A stretch of DNA of 64,000 nucleotides, taken from positions 2,659,001-2,723,000 of the forward strand of contig CAUEEP010000732.1 of the NCBI GenBank assembly GCA_958450365.1. Reading direction: 5' to 3'. Origin of the DNA: Mesorhabditis belari (lineage: Eukaryota > Nematoda > Chromadorea > Rhabditida > Rhabditidae). Shown here one piece after another: positions 1 to 11,700 of this stretch; positions within the stretch are counted from its first letter, which is position 1; the number at the start of each line of letters is the position of its first letter. The notes beneath the pieces were generated by a model. It saw nothing but the letters and a program-made list of their open reading frames with translations. It was not told the origin of the DNA and did no database searches. The translations under genes and the position numbers were made by a program.

Positions 1-624
1 GGCTTTGTAGAGATCCGCCGTGACTCTTTGGCCCGAATCCAGCACCTCAAAATACACGAGACCTTTACTATTTCACCAATACAAAGCATCACCTTTTTTC
101 CGTGGATATTCGGTTTGGGAGTCGGTTTTGGCGGTTCACCGGCGTCCAACCACTGCCGTTTTCTTGTTGTGTTGTCGTAACATATCCACTTTTCATCTGC
201 CGTAACAATGGAGTCGAGAAAACCGGCGGTCTTTGCGCGGCGGACGAGAATTCCAGCCATTGTAGCTCGAGTCGCTTTGTTTGCGTCGCTGAGCTGATGT
301 GGCACCCATTTTCCACACCGATTCGTCTTACCAATTGCGTGCAAATGGCGGAGATTGGTTGTATGGTCGCAGTCAAACAGCTCTGCAAGCTCCCGAGTTG
401 TTTGGCATGGATCCGATTCGATAGCGTTCTTCAACTCATCGTTTTTCGCGTTTTTCGTCTTCCAAACTCTCATCACCGTCTCGGAAGCGCTGAAACCAAG
501 TCCGGCATTGACGTTCGGACAACACGACATCGCCGAATGCTTTGCACAGAGATTCCGCAGGCGTTCTGCCTTGTTTAAAATCATACAACAAGCAAACCCG
601 CACTCGAAATTTTTCGTCAACCAT
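1..624 (-). mobile_element. mariner-type transposase relic, cut by the window edge
   Basis: On the minus strand the first 62 residues (from 624) give the mariner helix-turn-helix start, with 'LLYDFKQGRTPAESL', 'SERQCRTWFQRF' and 'DGDESLED'. Further on, 388 to about 120 reads as the middle of the transposase, and 75 to 20 as 'GLVYFEVLDSGQRVTADLY', which is the conserved strand near the catalytic core. The three pieces lie in different frames, so the copy is frameshifted and dead. The 3' end lies outside the window. Confidence 0.85.
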
Positions 625-850
625 TTTCTAGAAGCTAAAAATTACTTCAAATTAAGTAAAACGCATAAGTCTTAGATATCAAAAGACGCGGAAAGAGACG
701 CTCTTTCAGATAGACAAATATCTTCAATAAAAACTTTTATAAGGTTCAAAATATAAACCAACAAGTGTGACGGAAGTTTCATCTGCACCAACCTAATACC
801 TTTCTTCGTCCGAATTGTCGTTTTTCTTCCTCTTGGACCACATATTGAAA

Positions 851-3088
851 TTACCTAAAATGATTAATGATTGAAAGGCGCTTGAAAAGGTCGATAACCA
901 TTTGTGCAACTTTCCCATCATGGAGAACCTGACCAGAGTAATAATGATGGGCAAAACGCTTGAAAGCTGTATGGCTCTTGCAAGTCCACATCCGTTTCTC
1001 CCTCCGATTAGGCGGCTTGGGCTTGCGCTTGGTTGATCGTCCTTTTGCTTTTGGCATTTGGGCTTCTCTAAAATTTAAGAAATTGAAAATTATATATGTC
1101 GTAGCCGCTGACGAAATTCAGCCGCTAACGAATGAAATTTTTCGCTAGCCGTTTACGAATGATTCGTTAGCGGCTAGCCGATTACGAATCATTCGTTAGC
1201 GGCTGAATTTCGTTAGCGGCTACGACATATAGAATTTAAATCTAATTGCTAAGGCCTTAGAAGTTAAACTATAACAACTCAAATGTCAAATCTTTCATAG
1301 CTTCTAGAAAGAAGTAATCAGAAAGTAATTTCACAAGCTTCTCAAACCAGTCGATAACACCAACATGGGCTCGTTCGTCAAGATATGTTTTGAAATTTAC
1401 CTGCACATAAAGTTTCCTGCTTCTTTTTTGGCTCCAATCAGTTGAACAACGGCGTAGAAAATTTGCTGCGATTGCTCGAACTTTTCTTAAAACAAGGAGT
1501 CTGAAAGTCAAAGTTCAGCCATACCTGCTTCTCGAGTACTAGCATAAAGTGATATCCAAAACAGCTCTAAAACTTTTTAGTTTATTATTACAAATCAAAG
1601 CCAACCTGCATCATGACCCAATCAACTGCACCCGGTAAATTGATGTCGGTAGCCAAAAGACAGTGTCCTCGCCTAAGGAAAACATTATTTATATTTATCA
1701 GTTAAAACATACCTGGTAAAGTCGTAATACTCTTATGGATTTTCATTAAATGTGGCATCACTTCTTGAAGGGCTCTTGCCATCTAAAAATTTATCTATTA
1801 GTTTACCAAAAAAAAACCCAAACAAACTAACAGTCGACAGTTCCCACAAACAAGATGTCCGCTTTCCACAAACAAGACTAACCTGCACGACGCCCCAGGG
1901 CAAGGGCAGCTGTAGGGTCTGTAAAGAACAAATTGTTACATAAATTTATGTACTTTATGCATTTATACGCCACCTTTAAAGTAAACTCTCTAGTAAACGT
2001 CTCTTCATGGTCCACTTTATCGTAATGATGAAATATCGATCCACATCCAGAATTGCTGAACTTGCAGGGAAACTTCACCGTGTTTGCAATCTTCTCAAGT
2101 CCAAGATTTCGGATGCTTGCTAAACTTTTAATTTGTCTTGTACTAAATACAAACTATACGTGTAGGGCCGCGGCATGTTGGGCAACACTGTAGCTTCGGT
2201 CGACAGTTTCCACAAACAAGATGTCCGCTTTGGCATTGCAAATAGGGAGGAAGCATGTATTCGAGGCAGACCGGACATTCAAAGGCAGATAAAACCTAGA
2301 TAAACAGAATAAAACGGTTAATAAACAAATTGACTTACCTCTGCACTACAATCCAGCGAATCCGTTGGTCCAACTGCTGTCACAGGTGCCACACTTTGTG
2401 TGGAAGAACCAGTCGTGGGATTGGCAGCGGCAACTAAACAACTTCTTTAGATTCCAAAATACTTCTCTCACTATCTTGCCAACTTTTGACAAATTCCGGA
2501 GCAATTTAGGCATGTCTAGCGAATAAAAAAGGATAGAACCGCCTTGAATGAGTTTAGAAAAGAAAATGAAAACGCCAGCTAACAGAAATTTTAGAGTTAA
2601 ATTAGAAAGATGTTCTTTAAAGCATGACGTTAATGAATTATACAATATTACGTCCATATCTGCCACTCCAGAACCTCTAGATAAGCTTTCGCCTTATCAT
2701 TGATTAATTATAAAGTGATGGCCGTTCCTAAAGTTTAAAAATTACCCGCAGGAGCGCTTCCTTGAACGCGAGCCATGCTCTTTTGCGTCTGCGGAGTAGC
2801 GATTCCCTAAAAAACAATCGTTATGAAGAAATCGAATTCAAAAGTAAAGCACGCCAGCGAATCACATTTTTCCAAGTTCTGAAGCTTGCCGAAATTTACC
2901 GAAATGCGATGCTTGCCAGAATTTACCTGCAATGGCACGGGCGAATTGCAATTTTCTCGTGAAGTCGAAATATGAAAGTTGTTCCCAGATCCACCACCAC
3001 CGGTACCCTCACCTAAAGAAAAGTTTCAACAATTTCTACAATTTAGTTTACCTGGTGGCTGTCCAATCAGACCATTAGAAAATGACAT
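851..3088 (-). pseudogene. siah-1-like: SIAH-type E3 ubiquitin ligase fused to a novel 3' exon, broken
   Basis: Start at 3088 (MSFSNGLIGQPPG), then exons at about 3012-2927, 2806-2756, 2433-2339, 2295-2160, 2119-1987, 1918-1883, 1782-1713, 1672-1606, 1566-1525 and about 1486-1400. The exon at 2295 is a C3HC4 RING ([19 protein letters not shown]). Exons 2119 and 1918 give the SIAH zinc-finger part ([21 protein letters not shown]), and 1782-1400 give the substrate-binding fold ([24 protein letters not shown]). SIAH proteins are RING ubiquitin ligases. Three lesions are seen against the plus copy at 6249-6632: one G missing in the WQG codons near 1776, one T missing in the TTTTT run near 1660, and a changed acceptor near 1490. 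The normal SIAH last exon is absent. Instead an exon at about 1072-851 follows in a compatible phase. A RING-only product remains possible. Confidence 0.8.
1093..1231. repeat. 131-bp palindromic MITE in an intron, TATA target duplication
   Basis: A near-perfect foldback (1097-1227) built of GTCGTAGCCGCT... and its reverse complement, with inner repeats of ATTCGTTAGCGGCT. It is flanked by TATA on both sides. The same intron at 6840-6875 lacks it and reads TTCTATATAATTTT, which is exactly the empty site. The insertion therefore happened after the duplication of the locus. Confidence 0.85.
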
Positions 3089-3177
3089 CCTTCTGTAGTA
3101 AAGCCCAAGCGATGTTCCTAAAAAGCAACAAATAGAGAGACTCTAAAAAGAATGATATACTTTAATACTTTAATAAA

Positions 3178-3556
3178 ATCCCCACCGCCCTATAGGAGCC
3201 CCGCGTAGTCTAAGTTTACTCTCAAACAAACGCTCAGATCTCAACACCAATACGTTTATTTCTGCGGGCTTAGTTATCAAATTAAAGTAGAGAATGCGTG
3301 ATTTTTTGAGATGTAAAACATATTTGGGGCATAGTGGCAAAAAAGCCGATTTTTCAATTTTTCAATCATTTTTTTCTAAGCGCTGGTTAATTCTAAAAAT
3401 ATGTGTTATATCTCAAAAAAAATCACCCATTCTCTCTACTTTAATTTGATACCAAACCGCGCAGAAACAAGCGTACTGGTATCGAGATATGAGCGTTTGT
3501 TTGAGAGTAAATTTAGACTACGCGACCCTCCTTTAGGGCAGTGGGACTTTTATTAG
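3178..3556. repeat. Palindromic MITE, long inverted ends
   Basis: Both ends carry CGTAGTCTAA(G/A)TTTACTCTC and ACAAACGCTCA in inverted orientation, with a shared inner block (CTCTCTACTTTAATTTGATA). Two half copies lie in the last mpl intron (about 14525-14695 and 15085-15215), so this is a family. Nothing coding is seen. Confidence 0.75.
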
Positions 3557-3723
3557 AGGATTATGTTGGGGGGGGGACACTTTTTAAATATTTAAGATTC
3601 GCACAATGTCCTACGCGTCTGCTTACTCTAAATTGATGCATGAATTTACGGGTTAAAATGGCGACAATAATCAAAACTGCAAAGTTTTTTAATTTGAATA
3701 GACAAGTAACAAAAAAAACTTAC

Positions 3724-4518
3724 CGCAGCTGCTCAATTTGCTGAATCTGTGGCGAGATCCCACCGTGCATGCAGAGAATGCGAGACTGAAAAGAGGCATC
3801 CAGTTGAAAGTGTCTTGGAAATATTGCCACAAACGCTGGCTCTTGTAGCGACGATTGCACTCCTCATCGAAACCGTAAACGATTCAGGCGTGATTGCCGC
3901 GAAGCATGAAGAAGCTTTCAGGGTACCTAAATCAAAGTAGTATGCTTGATTGTAATAATCATAAAGATAATATGCACTTGATTTTGTAGCAAAATCTGAG
4001 CGAAATGATTTCAATATTCTGCTGGCCACGGTCAACATAGTCGTCCAAAAAGATGAAATTGGCGTCAGGTGGAAAATTGGTCTTCTCGAAGATGCGCAAG
4101 AGGTAGGAATACTAAAAAGCAACAACAACAAACACAGTACTTTCAAATAAGCATACCTGTTCATGGATATCCTCGCAAACAACAATCGCTGGCCCAACTT
4201 CGGTGAGTGATGGTTAATACACAAAGACATTCTTTGCTAGGCAACACAGCGACTTCAGCTTGTCCTTTGAAACCTAAACAAAACAATTAAAATGAAGCCT
4301 TTTGCAAAGTTTCTTTAATTTCGAATTGTTGTTAAGCAACAAAACTCGTCCTAGAACAAGCCAAAGAAGCCAGAAAAATACCGCGCGTTAAAATTCCAAA
4401 ACAACGGTCAAGTTTTAAAGAAAGCAAAAAGCACTCACGCATCAAATGTCAAACGTCCTCCGGCGATTCAAATGTTGAGAAGGCGACCCATCATGTCGTC
4501 GATGTTGACTTGCCCCAT
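3724..4518 (-). pseudogene. Protein phosphatase 1-like catalytic subunit relic
   Basis: Exon pieces in PP1 order: MGQVNIDDMMGRLLN (4518), SKDKLKSLC (about 4265), EVGPAIVVCEDIHEQ (about 4200-4155), [18 protein letters not shown] (about 4075-4020), YPESFFMLRGNH (about 3940-3895), YGFDEEC...[14 protein letters not shown], and [17 protein letters not shown] ending near 3724. These match the PPP metallophosphatase motifs GDxHG, GDYVDRG and RGNHE, but GDIHGQ has become EDIHEQ, GDYVDRG is DDYVDRG, a stop follows RGNH, and a frameshift precedes CMHGG. The C-terminal third is absent. It lies inside the SIAH inverted duplication, and I judge it non-functional. Confidence 0.8.
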
Positions 4519-4599
4519 CTTGAGAAAAGTTCCGACGAAGGTTTTAAGTAGATGAAAAGAGAAGGTGCCATTTAAACAGTTGAACTTTCTTTCAATACG

Positions 4600-4859
4600 G
4601 ATAAATACAAATTGCGTGCTCGAAGATCGAAATTTTGGGACTATGGGAAGCTGTTGAGAGTGGTCGATTCAAGCTGGATATTGCAAGATTGGAGGGAAGA
4701 TTAGCAAAACTTTGTCAAGATATCGACTCCGACGAGGATAGAAACAATGGATATGAGAGTGAAAACGATTCAATCTCGAGCGCAGAGGGACTTGATGGAA
4801 TTTTGCAAGATCCGGATTTAATAGAGGATGACATTGAATCCAGTGAGAATGAAGAATAA
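4600..4859 (+). CDS. Acidic ORF, possibly the tail of a transposon protein
   Basis: 74 residues starting at 4635, ending in a strongly acidic tail (DSDEDRNN, DDIESSENEE). No start context or upstream exon is obvious. The tail resembles in character the acidic 3' end inside the TTAA element at 35061-35772. A terminal-repeat-like sequence (CTTCTATTCGGGTAAATACGGTA) lies 230 bases downstream, which suggests a decayed DNA transposon. Function unknown. Confidence 0.3.
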
Positions 4860-5021
4860 TGTTGTTATTACTGCTTTTTTTATGTTCTTATTAATTGTTG
4901 TTAATGTTGTTTTAAAGGTTGTTGTTGTTAAATGTTAAAATAAATTTCTATAAAAAAGTGTTTTTAAACGCTGGTTACTTTCCTGAAAATTTTCGTGAGT
5001 AATAAATAATAATAAAATAAT

Positions 5022-5104
5022 AAAAGATCGTCTCGAATAGAAGACGGGGTCTAGGGGGTGATTGAAAAAATAGATGACCGGTCTTCTATTCGGGTAAATA
5101 CGGT
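5022..5104. repeat. Transposon end / MITE fragment ending GGGTAAATACGGTA
   Basis: Contains the inverted pair TCGAATAGAAGAC / GTCTTCTATTCGG. A second copy of the end (CCGGTCTTCTTTTCGAGTAAATACGGTA) lies at about 21498-21525, so it is a dispersed repeat. Confidence 0.5.
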
Positions 5105-5131
5105 ATGTTGTTAAATTTTTAGATAAGCTCA

Positions 5132-5974
5132 ATGTCGACGCCCTCCCTCAAGCCACCCCCCTCTAAGAGGCAGAAGACAGACAATTCGGACGAAGAAAGG
5201 TATTTAAATAAAATAATTTATGGTATATTATGCTATCTTTTTTTTAGGGAAGAAACCAATTGGAAGGATGATCAGCTAATAGAGGTGAAAAAACAGCTGA
5301 AGAAAAAGGAAGACAAAATTCTAGAGCTAGAAAGGCAATTGGTATGTTCTTTAATACTATAAATTCTTGATAAAATGTCAATATTCTAGGAGAAAGTCAA
5401 CACGAAACGCTTCAAAGTGGAATCAATGCTATGTGCGAGATCAATCATCGAGAAGCTCCAGGACGAGATGTTTGTGAACTTATTTTCACTTTTTCATCTT
5501 TTTCAAATATTATAATCTAAGTTCTTCTAAACACATGCTTCTTTCTAGAAGCTATGAAAGATTTGACATTTGAGTCGTTATAGTTTAACTTTTAAGGCCT
5601 TAGCAATTAGATTTAAATTCCATCTAATTTTCAATTTCTTAAATTTTAGAGCCAAAATCGCCGGAAATCAAGCGGAAAGCAGGAGGGACAAATGGAAATG
5701 GACTAGCAACAACGATCAAGTTTTCCAGCATCATCTCCTTAAACATTACGGTTCTATTAAGGTGCTCACTGCTTCGAAACTTGGAGGAATAGTTATCCAA
5801 TTTTTCGGCCGCCTTAGTCGCAATATACACAATTTTGAGGACATCAAAGATAATAAGTTAGGGCCCCCAGCTTTCCACGTTAAGGTCTCTAAAAACTTTA
5901 CTAGTACTCAGCGGAATTTACTTTATACCATTTGTGACACTCTTGGACATCCCTATGATAGCGATAGCGATTAA
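5132..5974 (+). CDS. Unrecognised coiled-coil protein, 188 aa, 4 exons
   Basis: Exons 5132-5199, 5248-5341, 5390-5469 and 5650-5974 join in frame throughout (68, 94, 80 and 325 bases). A TTTTTTAG acceptor 8 bases before the ATG looks like a trans-splice site. The product starts with a basic patch (PSKRQKTDNSDEER), has a charged coiled coil (residues about 30-75, LIEVKKQLKKKEDKILELER), then a C-terminal block with RRDKWKW and ASKLGGIVIQFFGR, and ends YDSDSD. That block has diverged copies at 6879-7176 (plus) and about 1072-851 (minus), each attached to SIAH exons. Not recognised as a known family. The basic start suggests a nuclear protein, which is inference. Confidence 0.7.
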
Positions 5975-6141
5975 TGAGTGTTTTCAATTCTTTCGCACTT
6001 GTTCATCATATCATCATTCATCCGTTGAATTGTGATTACATGTAATTGTGTAATCTCCAATTGTGGTTTATAATAAATTGTGTTTTGATTTGTCTTAAGA
6101 TCTCACAGGCTCAATTGAATAAACTTACTGCTCCGACGAAT

Positions 6142-7176
6142 ACATGCTTCCACCCTATTTGCAATGCCAAAGCGGACATCTTGTTTGTGGGAACTGTCGA
6201 CTGTAGTTTGTTTGGGTTTTTTTGGTAAACGAATAGATAAATTTTTAGATGGCAAGGAGCCCTTCAAGAAGTGATGCCACATTTGATGAAAATCCATAAG
6301 AGCATTACGACTTTACAAGGTATGTTTGAACTGATAAATATAAATAATGTTTTCCTTAGGCGAGGACACTGTCTTTTTGGCTACCGACATCAATTTACCG
6401 GGTGCAGTTGATTGGGTCATGATGCAGGTTGGCTTTGATTTGTAATAATAAACTAAAAAGTTTTAGAGCTGTTTTGGATATCACTTTATGCTAGTACTCG
6501 AGAAGCAGGTATGGCTGAACTTTGACTTTCAGACTCCTTGTTTTAGGAAAAGTTCGAGCAATCGCAGCAAATTTTCTACGCCGTTGTTCAACTGATTGGA
6601 GCCAAAAAAGAAGCAGGAAACTTTATGTGCAGGTAAATTTCAAAACATATCTTGACGAACGAGCCCATGTTGGTGTTATCGACTGGTTTGAGAAGCTTGT
6701 GAAATTATTTTCTGATTACTTTTTCAAATATTATAAACTAAATATCTAAGTTCTACTAAAGTCATGCTTCTTTCTAGAAGCTATGAAAGATTTGACATTT
6801 GAGTTGTTATAGTTTAACTTTTAAGGCCTTAGCAATTAGATTTAAATTCTATATAATTTTCAATTTCATAAATTTTAGAAAACATTCTTTCAATCTGATG
6901 CCGGATTCTGTCAGACGCGGTATTCGACACGACCGGTGGAAATGGATTTTCGAGAATTCCACCATCTCCAATGAAGTTCGCTCTTACTTTCGTCGATCCA
7001 CTGCTGAGCGAGTTGCAAAGATAGTTGACAAGATTCTCTCCAATGCTTCCGCCGATAGACAATCATCTGTATCGAGAAATGGACTTTACATCGCAAGCCA
7101 GGGTTATACAACTGATCAACAGGATGTTCTTAAAGCAATTTGTGCTACCATTCCATGCCCCCTTACTATTGAATAA
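6142..7176 (+). CDS. SIAH substrate-domain exons fused in frame to the novel 'KWKW' exon
   Basis: Exons 6249-6319, 6360-6427, 6467-6508 and 6547-6632 encode the SIAH C-terminal fold ([48 protein letters not shown]). They then join at phase 2 to 6879-7176, a 99-residue exon with RHDRWKW that is paralogous to the last exon of the 5132-5974 gene. All five exons stay in one frame to the stop at 7174. A RING fragment ([12 protein letters not shown]) sits just upstream at 6142-6207 but runs into a stop, so the true start is uncertain; MPHLMKIHK in the first exon is a possible start. The ordinary SIAH end is absent. It may be an expressed chimera or a relic; RNA data would decide. Confidence 0.6.
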
Positions 7177-8771
7177 AATTTTGTTTTGATTTGATTTGTC
7201 CTAATCCCCATTGAAGAATCCCATCAAATCATAGCGTTTTGGGTGTTTTATAATGAAAAAACGGAAAAAGAAGTTAAATAACGAGATGTGGAAATTGGGG
7301 GAATGAGCCGTTCTATTTATTATTCACTTTTCTATCTTTTTAAGACAATTTAGGTGCATTTCGAAGCAAATTCGAGTGCAAAACCTCGTTTTTGGCGAAA
7401 ATTGGGTCATCCACCTAACTTTTTGAGCTCTATCTTTTATCTATTGATAGCAAAATAGGTTTCTTTGGACCAAAGTGTTTAAATTGCGTCTTCGGGTTGT
7501 CGTCTTTTTTGACTATCCGCCCTCGCGCCACCATAAAAAAACCAGAGACAAAACATTTTCATAAAATTTGAAAGCTATTTTTTAGAAAAATAGTAAGTCT
7601 TCTAACGGGGCAAACCGTAGGTCAATCGGTGAATTGGTTATTTCTATTTAGCTTTTCAAATGAAATGTCCAAAGACTTTTTGCCCAACCTAATATCTACT
7701 CGAACGAAAACATAAATATCTATACCTTTACCTTTGACCTTTTTTTCATTTACCGCATGCATTGCTCTCATTTTCGCAATTGTCACCTTGCCACCTCACG
7801 TGGTAGAATCCTAAAGCAACAAATTAATGCTCTAACCAACAATTAGCATTTTTCCAAGAAAACGCTGATCAATAAAGTGTATGGTTAAAATTTGTAACTA
7901 TCCTAATAGTGTTTATTTTGCACCACGATGCCAGTAGAAAGTTTTCATTTTATGGCAAAAGTCTCATGGTGGTGGTGACCATGGTGGCTCAGAAATTTCC
8001 TGTATTGGGGAGTCATGAGATCGTGAAAAAGTATCAAGAATTTGCCCGCCTAAAATATTCACTTTGGCACCACAACAACCACCAGAAGCTACTAGAAATT
8101 CTGAGAACAATCGAGCTGAACTGACTTTTTTTTGAAAATCCTGTAGACGGAAAAAAAGAACGAATAATCTAGGATTGAACCCTTGACCTCTCGACTCAGA
8201 AACTAGAACTCAGATATGGCTATATTTTCTTCTTTCCTACATTTAGTTAGTTCTACATTTAGTTCCAATACGGTTCCAATACGGCTTTTCAATACGGTTC
8301 CAATACGGTTCTTTTTTTCATCCAATACGGTTCCAATACGGTTTCAATATACTTGTACATTGTTTGTAACAAATTAATCATGTAAATAAAATTCTAATGG
8401 GTTCATATCTACAGAATTTTCTTGCTATACATGTGTTTTGCTCATCATGATCTGTTTTCTAGAAAATAGCGATCTTGGTAAAGATTCGCTCTATTCAAAT
8501 GATCAAAAGAGAGAGATTTATGCTTTGAAAGACTCAAAATAAGTTCCGAACACAGAGGGTTTTCCTCAGATCGGATCAGTGTTCCACAGAATTTTCCTCA
8601 AATCGCAACAAAAACTTTGAGAGAAATGAGGGGAAAAGTTCCCTCAAAACGGGTCATTTTTCATTTTATTTAGAGATAAAGAGTGGAAAAAACTTGCTAA
8701 AGAGTATAAAATTTTGCAAAATTGCTTTAAGAATTTTATATTCATTTACATTTCATTCCAGAAACTCCAGT
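7177..8771. other. No gene seen; repeats only
   Basis: AT-rich sequence without convincing exons. A 71-residue ORF (7909-8124) shows no family features. A tRNA-like B-box (GGTTCAATCC, minus strand) lies at about 8165-8205, and CGGTTCCAATA units are repeated at 8258-8347. The last 70 bases before 8772 belong to the mpl 5' region and are duplicated at 15461-15548. Confidence 0.6.
8740..8771 (+). promoter_or_regulatory. Probable trans-splice acceptor of mpl
   Basis: TTTCATTCCAG followed by an 11-base leader and the ATG at 8772, with no upstream donor needed. The duplicated copy at 15509-15534 keeps TTTCATTGCAG in the same place. Nematode genes commonly receive a spliced leader at such a site. 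No spliced-leader gene was found in the window. Confidence 0.5.
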
Positions 8772-11700
8772 ATGACATTGAATTTCGCTGAAACTTCTCC
8801 GAAACGCATTCACATTTTAGGGATATGTGGCCGCTTGACTGGATCGATTGCAATCATTGCAAAGTGAGACTAAATTTTTCTAGATTTCATTTCATTTCTA
8901 TACAAAATACGGATAACTTTGGAAAATTGGAAAACCCATCCTTTCTGCCGCGTTGAGCTCTTGTTTTTTCTCTCATCACTTCTCTGATGAGCTCAACTTG
9001 TCCGATGAAGAATTCCAGGCCCAAGAAAGGCTGTGTTTCTATTTTTAAGCTCAAAGTATGATTGATAAGTGATAAAGTCGTGCTCTGACAGATTTTTCTT
9101 GCTTTTCAGAGCCTTAGGTCATACGGTGACTGGTTGTGATTGGAGAGCGATCCCGCCAGTCTCCACTCTCCTTCAAAAGCACTCGATTGATATTATCGAG
9201 GTGAAGATTTGAACTTAAAAATTCTAACTTTTGATTTATTTTTATTTTTAGGGTTATCACGTTGAACAAATCAAAGAAACGAAACCGGATTTGGTGATTA
9301 TTGGAAATAATCATAAAAGAGGCGATGAGATTGTTGAGTACATATTGAGGAATCGAATTTCATACATATCAGCCGCGCATTTTATTGGAGAATACTTTCT
9401 TCGGTAAAGTTTTGAAAAAAAAAAGAAATTCAAAGGGGTAAACAATCATTTTGTTATATTTTCTTAAAATTATTAGTAAAAATCAAATAGTAAAGTCAAT
9501 TGCTCATTGTGGCGAATAGTCACTAAAAGTTATCCAACTCTGACAGCCTAAAAATTGGAAAAGTATTGAGGAAATCGGTGCGCTTTTATTCTATTTCGCG
9601 CCCCAAATCATTTATTGTTTTGTAGCTTGTTAGCTGAGTATCTTGTGTTAAAGCCTATATAAGGCAACTGTTGTTCATTTGTTTTTTGTTATCTTTCATT
9701 TTTTTACTGCTTTCCTCTCATCGTGTGAAAGTTGTGTCCTAATTAGGACGAAATTGTTTCTGTTTTTATCGTCACTTTTAATTCAATTGTCGATCTTGTG
9801 TGAAAGTTGCTCAAGTGAGAGCCCAAAGATTCCGAGTCAGTCGGCTATTGAATAAAGTGTTTTTAGTTCAAGTGAGATCAGATATCTCGAAACAAGAAAT
9901 AAGTGTCTTGAGTGAAGAGTGCCAAGCACGCAAAGAATATTGCTTTACACTCATTTTTTTTGACATTCTTTTGACGTCGAAAGGAAGAAAAGCATTTAAG
10001 CCAGTTGAGTAATAAAATCGACTCAAATAAATAAATTATGAAAGATTTTTGAAAAGAAATCTCAATTCTAGTGGTTGAACTTGAGATTTCAGTGATCGTT
10101 GGGTTTTGGCTGTGTCGGGGACAAACGGGAAAACGACAACTACGGGAATGTTGGCATGGATCCTTCGATATGCCGGTTTTGAACCATCATTTATCGTTGG
10201 TTTGTTATTTGCATAGAGATTACAGTATATTCTGATACTTAGTTGAAATCAAAAAGCTTTCAGGTGGCTTAAACGAGAGCCTCGGCGAGTTCTGCCACTT
10301 CAATCCTAAGTCGAAATTTTTTGTCATTGAGGTATTCTTTAAGGAAAATCTTAAAAGTCTTCTTTCTTTCTTTCTTTCTTTCTTTTTTTCTTTCTTTTGG
10401 CAAATTAAGGTACCGAATAGCTCAGTGGTTAGAGGAATTGTCAAGCAAAAGGTCAAGGGTTCAATCTCTGCTTCAGAAATCTACTTTTTCTAATCAATTC
10501 CTTCACTTTTTTTTATTAAAAAACCACTCTTCAGTGTTCTTTATTATCAAAATATGCAATTCTTAATCCTGTTTCCAAATCCCCGTCCAGTTTTCCTCAA
10601 TAAAGCAAGATTTTTCCAGGCTGACGAATACAAGACAGCGTTTTTCGATGCAGGCCCAAAATTTTGGCACTACCATCCAAAAACGGTGAGTGAGATCTGT
10701 TGGAGGTTAAAAATCCGTGATTTTTAAAACATTTTTCATAGTAAATGCTTATTAAAAAATTTTAGGTGATCATGAACAATTTGGAGATGGATCACGCGAG
10801 TGTTTACTCGAATTTGAACGCTCTCGAAAGCGCTTTTCACACGCTTACCCAATTTGTCCCGAATGGTATTGTGTTTTCAATAAATTTTAAATTCCTTTTT
10901 TTTTCAATTACAAATTCAGACGGTCTATTGGTTTACCCAGAAAGTTCGGCAAGTTTGCAACGAGTGATGGAGAGAGGAGTGCACACACCAAAAGAGACAT
11001 TTGGTGATGGAGGAAAGTTAGTGATTTGCAAAAAAGATATACAGTTAAATAGCTGCCATGGAAAAGTACTGTTTACTTTTCGAAAACACGAATATTTAGA
11101 TGGACAGCTCGACTTTTGAAAGAAGATGGATCGCTTTTTGAAATATTGCTGAATGGCGAAGCGCTCGGTGTGGTCGATTGGAAGAATTTCGGGGAGCATC
11201 AAGTAAAGAGAAAGATATTTTCATGAGTTTAAAGCTTAAAACTTTATAATTGACTACATAAACAACTAAATAATCAACTAAATAACCGAACTTTTTCATT
11301 AAAAATTCGTTTTACAAAGATTGAAATGCACTAAATGAAGTACGCTTTGCACGCTTACTAACTGATTTTACTTACTTGAACTTACTTACTTCCACTGAAC
11401 TTGCTTACTTACCTACTTCCACTGGACCTACTTACTTACGTACTTACTTCTCCTGACCTTACTTAGTAACTTACTTCCACTGAACTTACTTACTTACTTA
11501 CTTTGATACAGAAATTTACATGATAATTTTAAAAATGATTAGCTTTATCGTCTTTTGAGACATTTTCTATTCTGCGCCAAATTACCATATCTCATTTTTC
11601 TATCTAATTTTCCTATTTTTCACTAACTTTCCCTAATGTTGAGCTCAATTTTTCAGCTCTATCACTTTCCATTGAATAATTTAATCATTTTTCTTTTGAA

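Noticed and set aside
10766..11119. 117-residue continuous ORF as one mpl exon
   Set aside because: It reads through an intron (10866-10919) and past the donor at 11017; the spliced version matches Mpl, the read-through does not.
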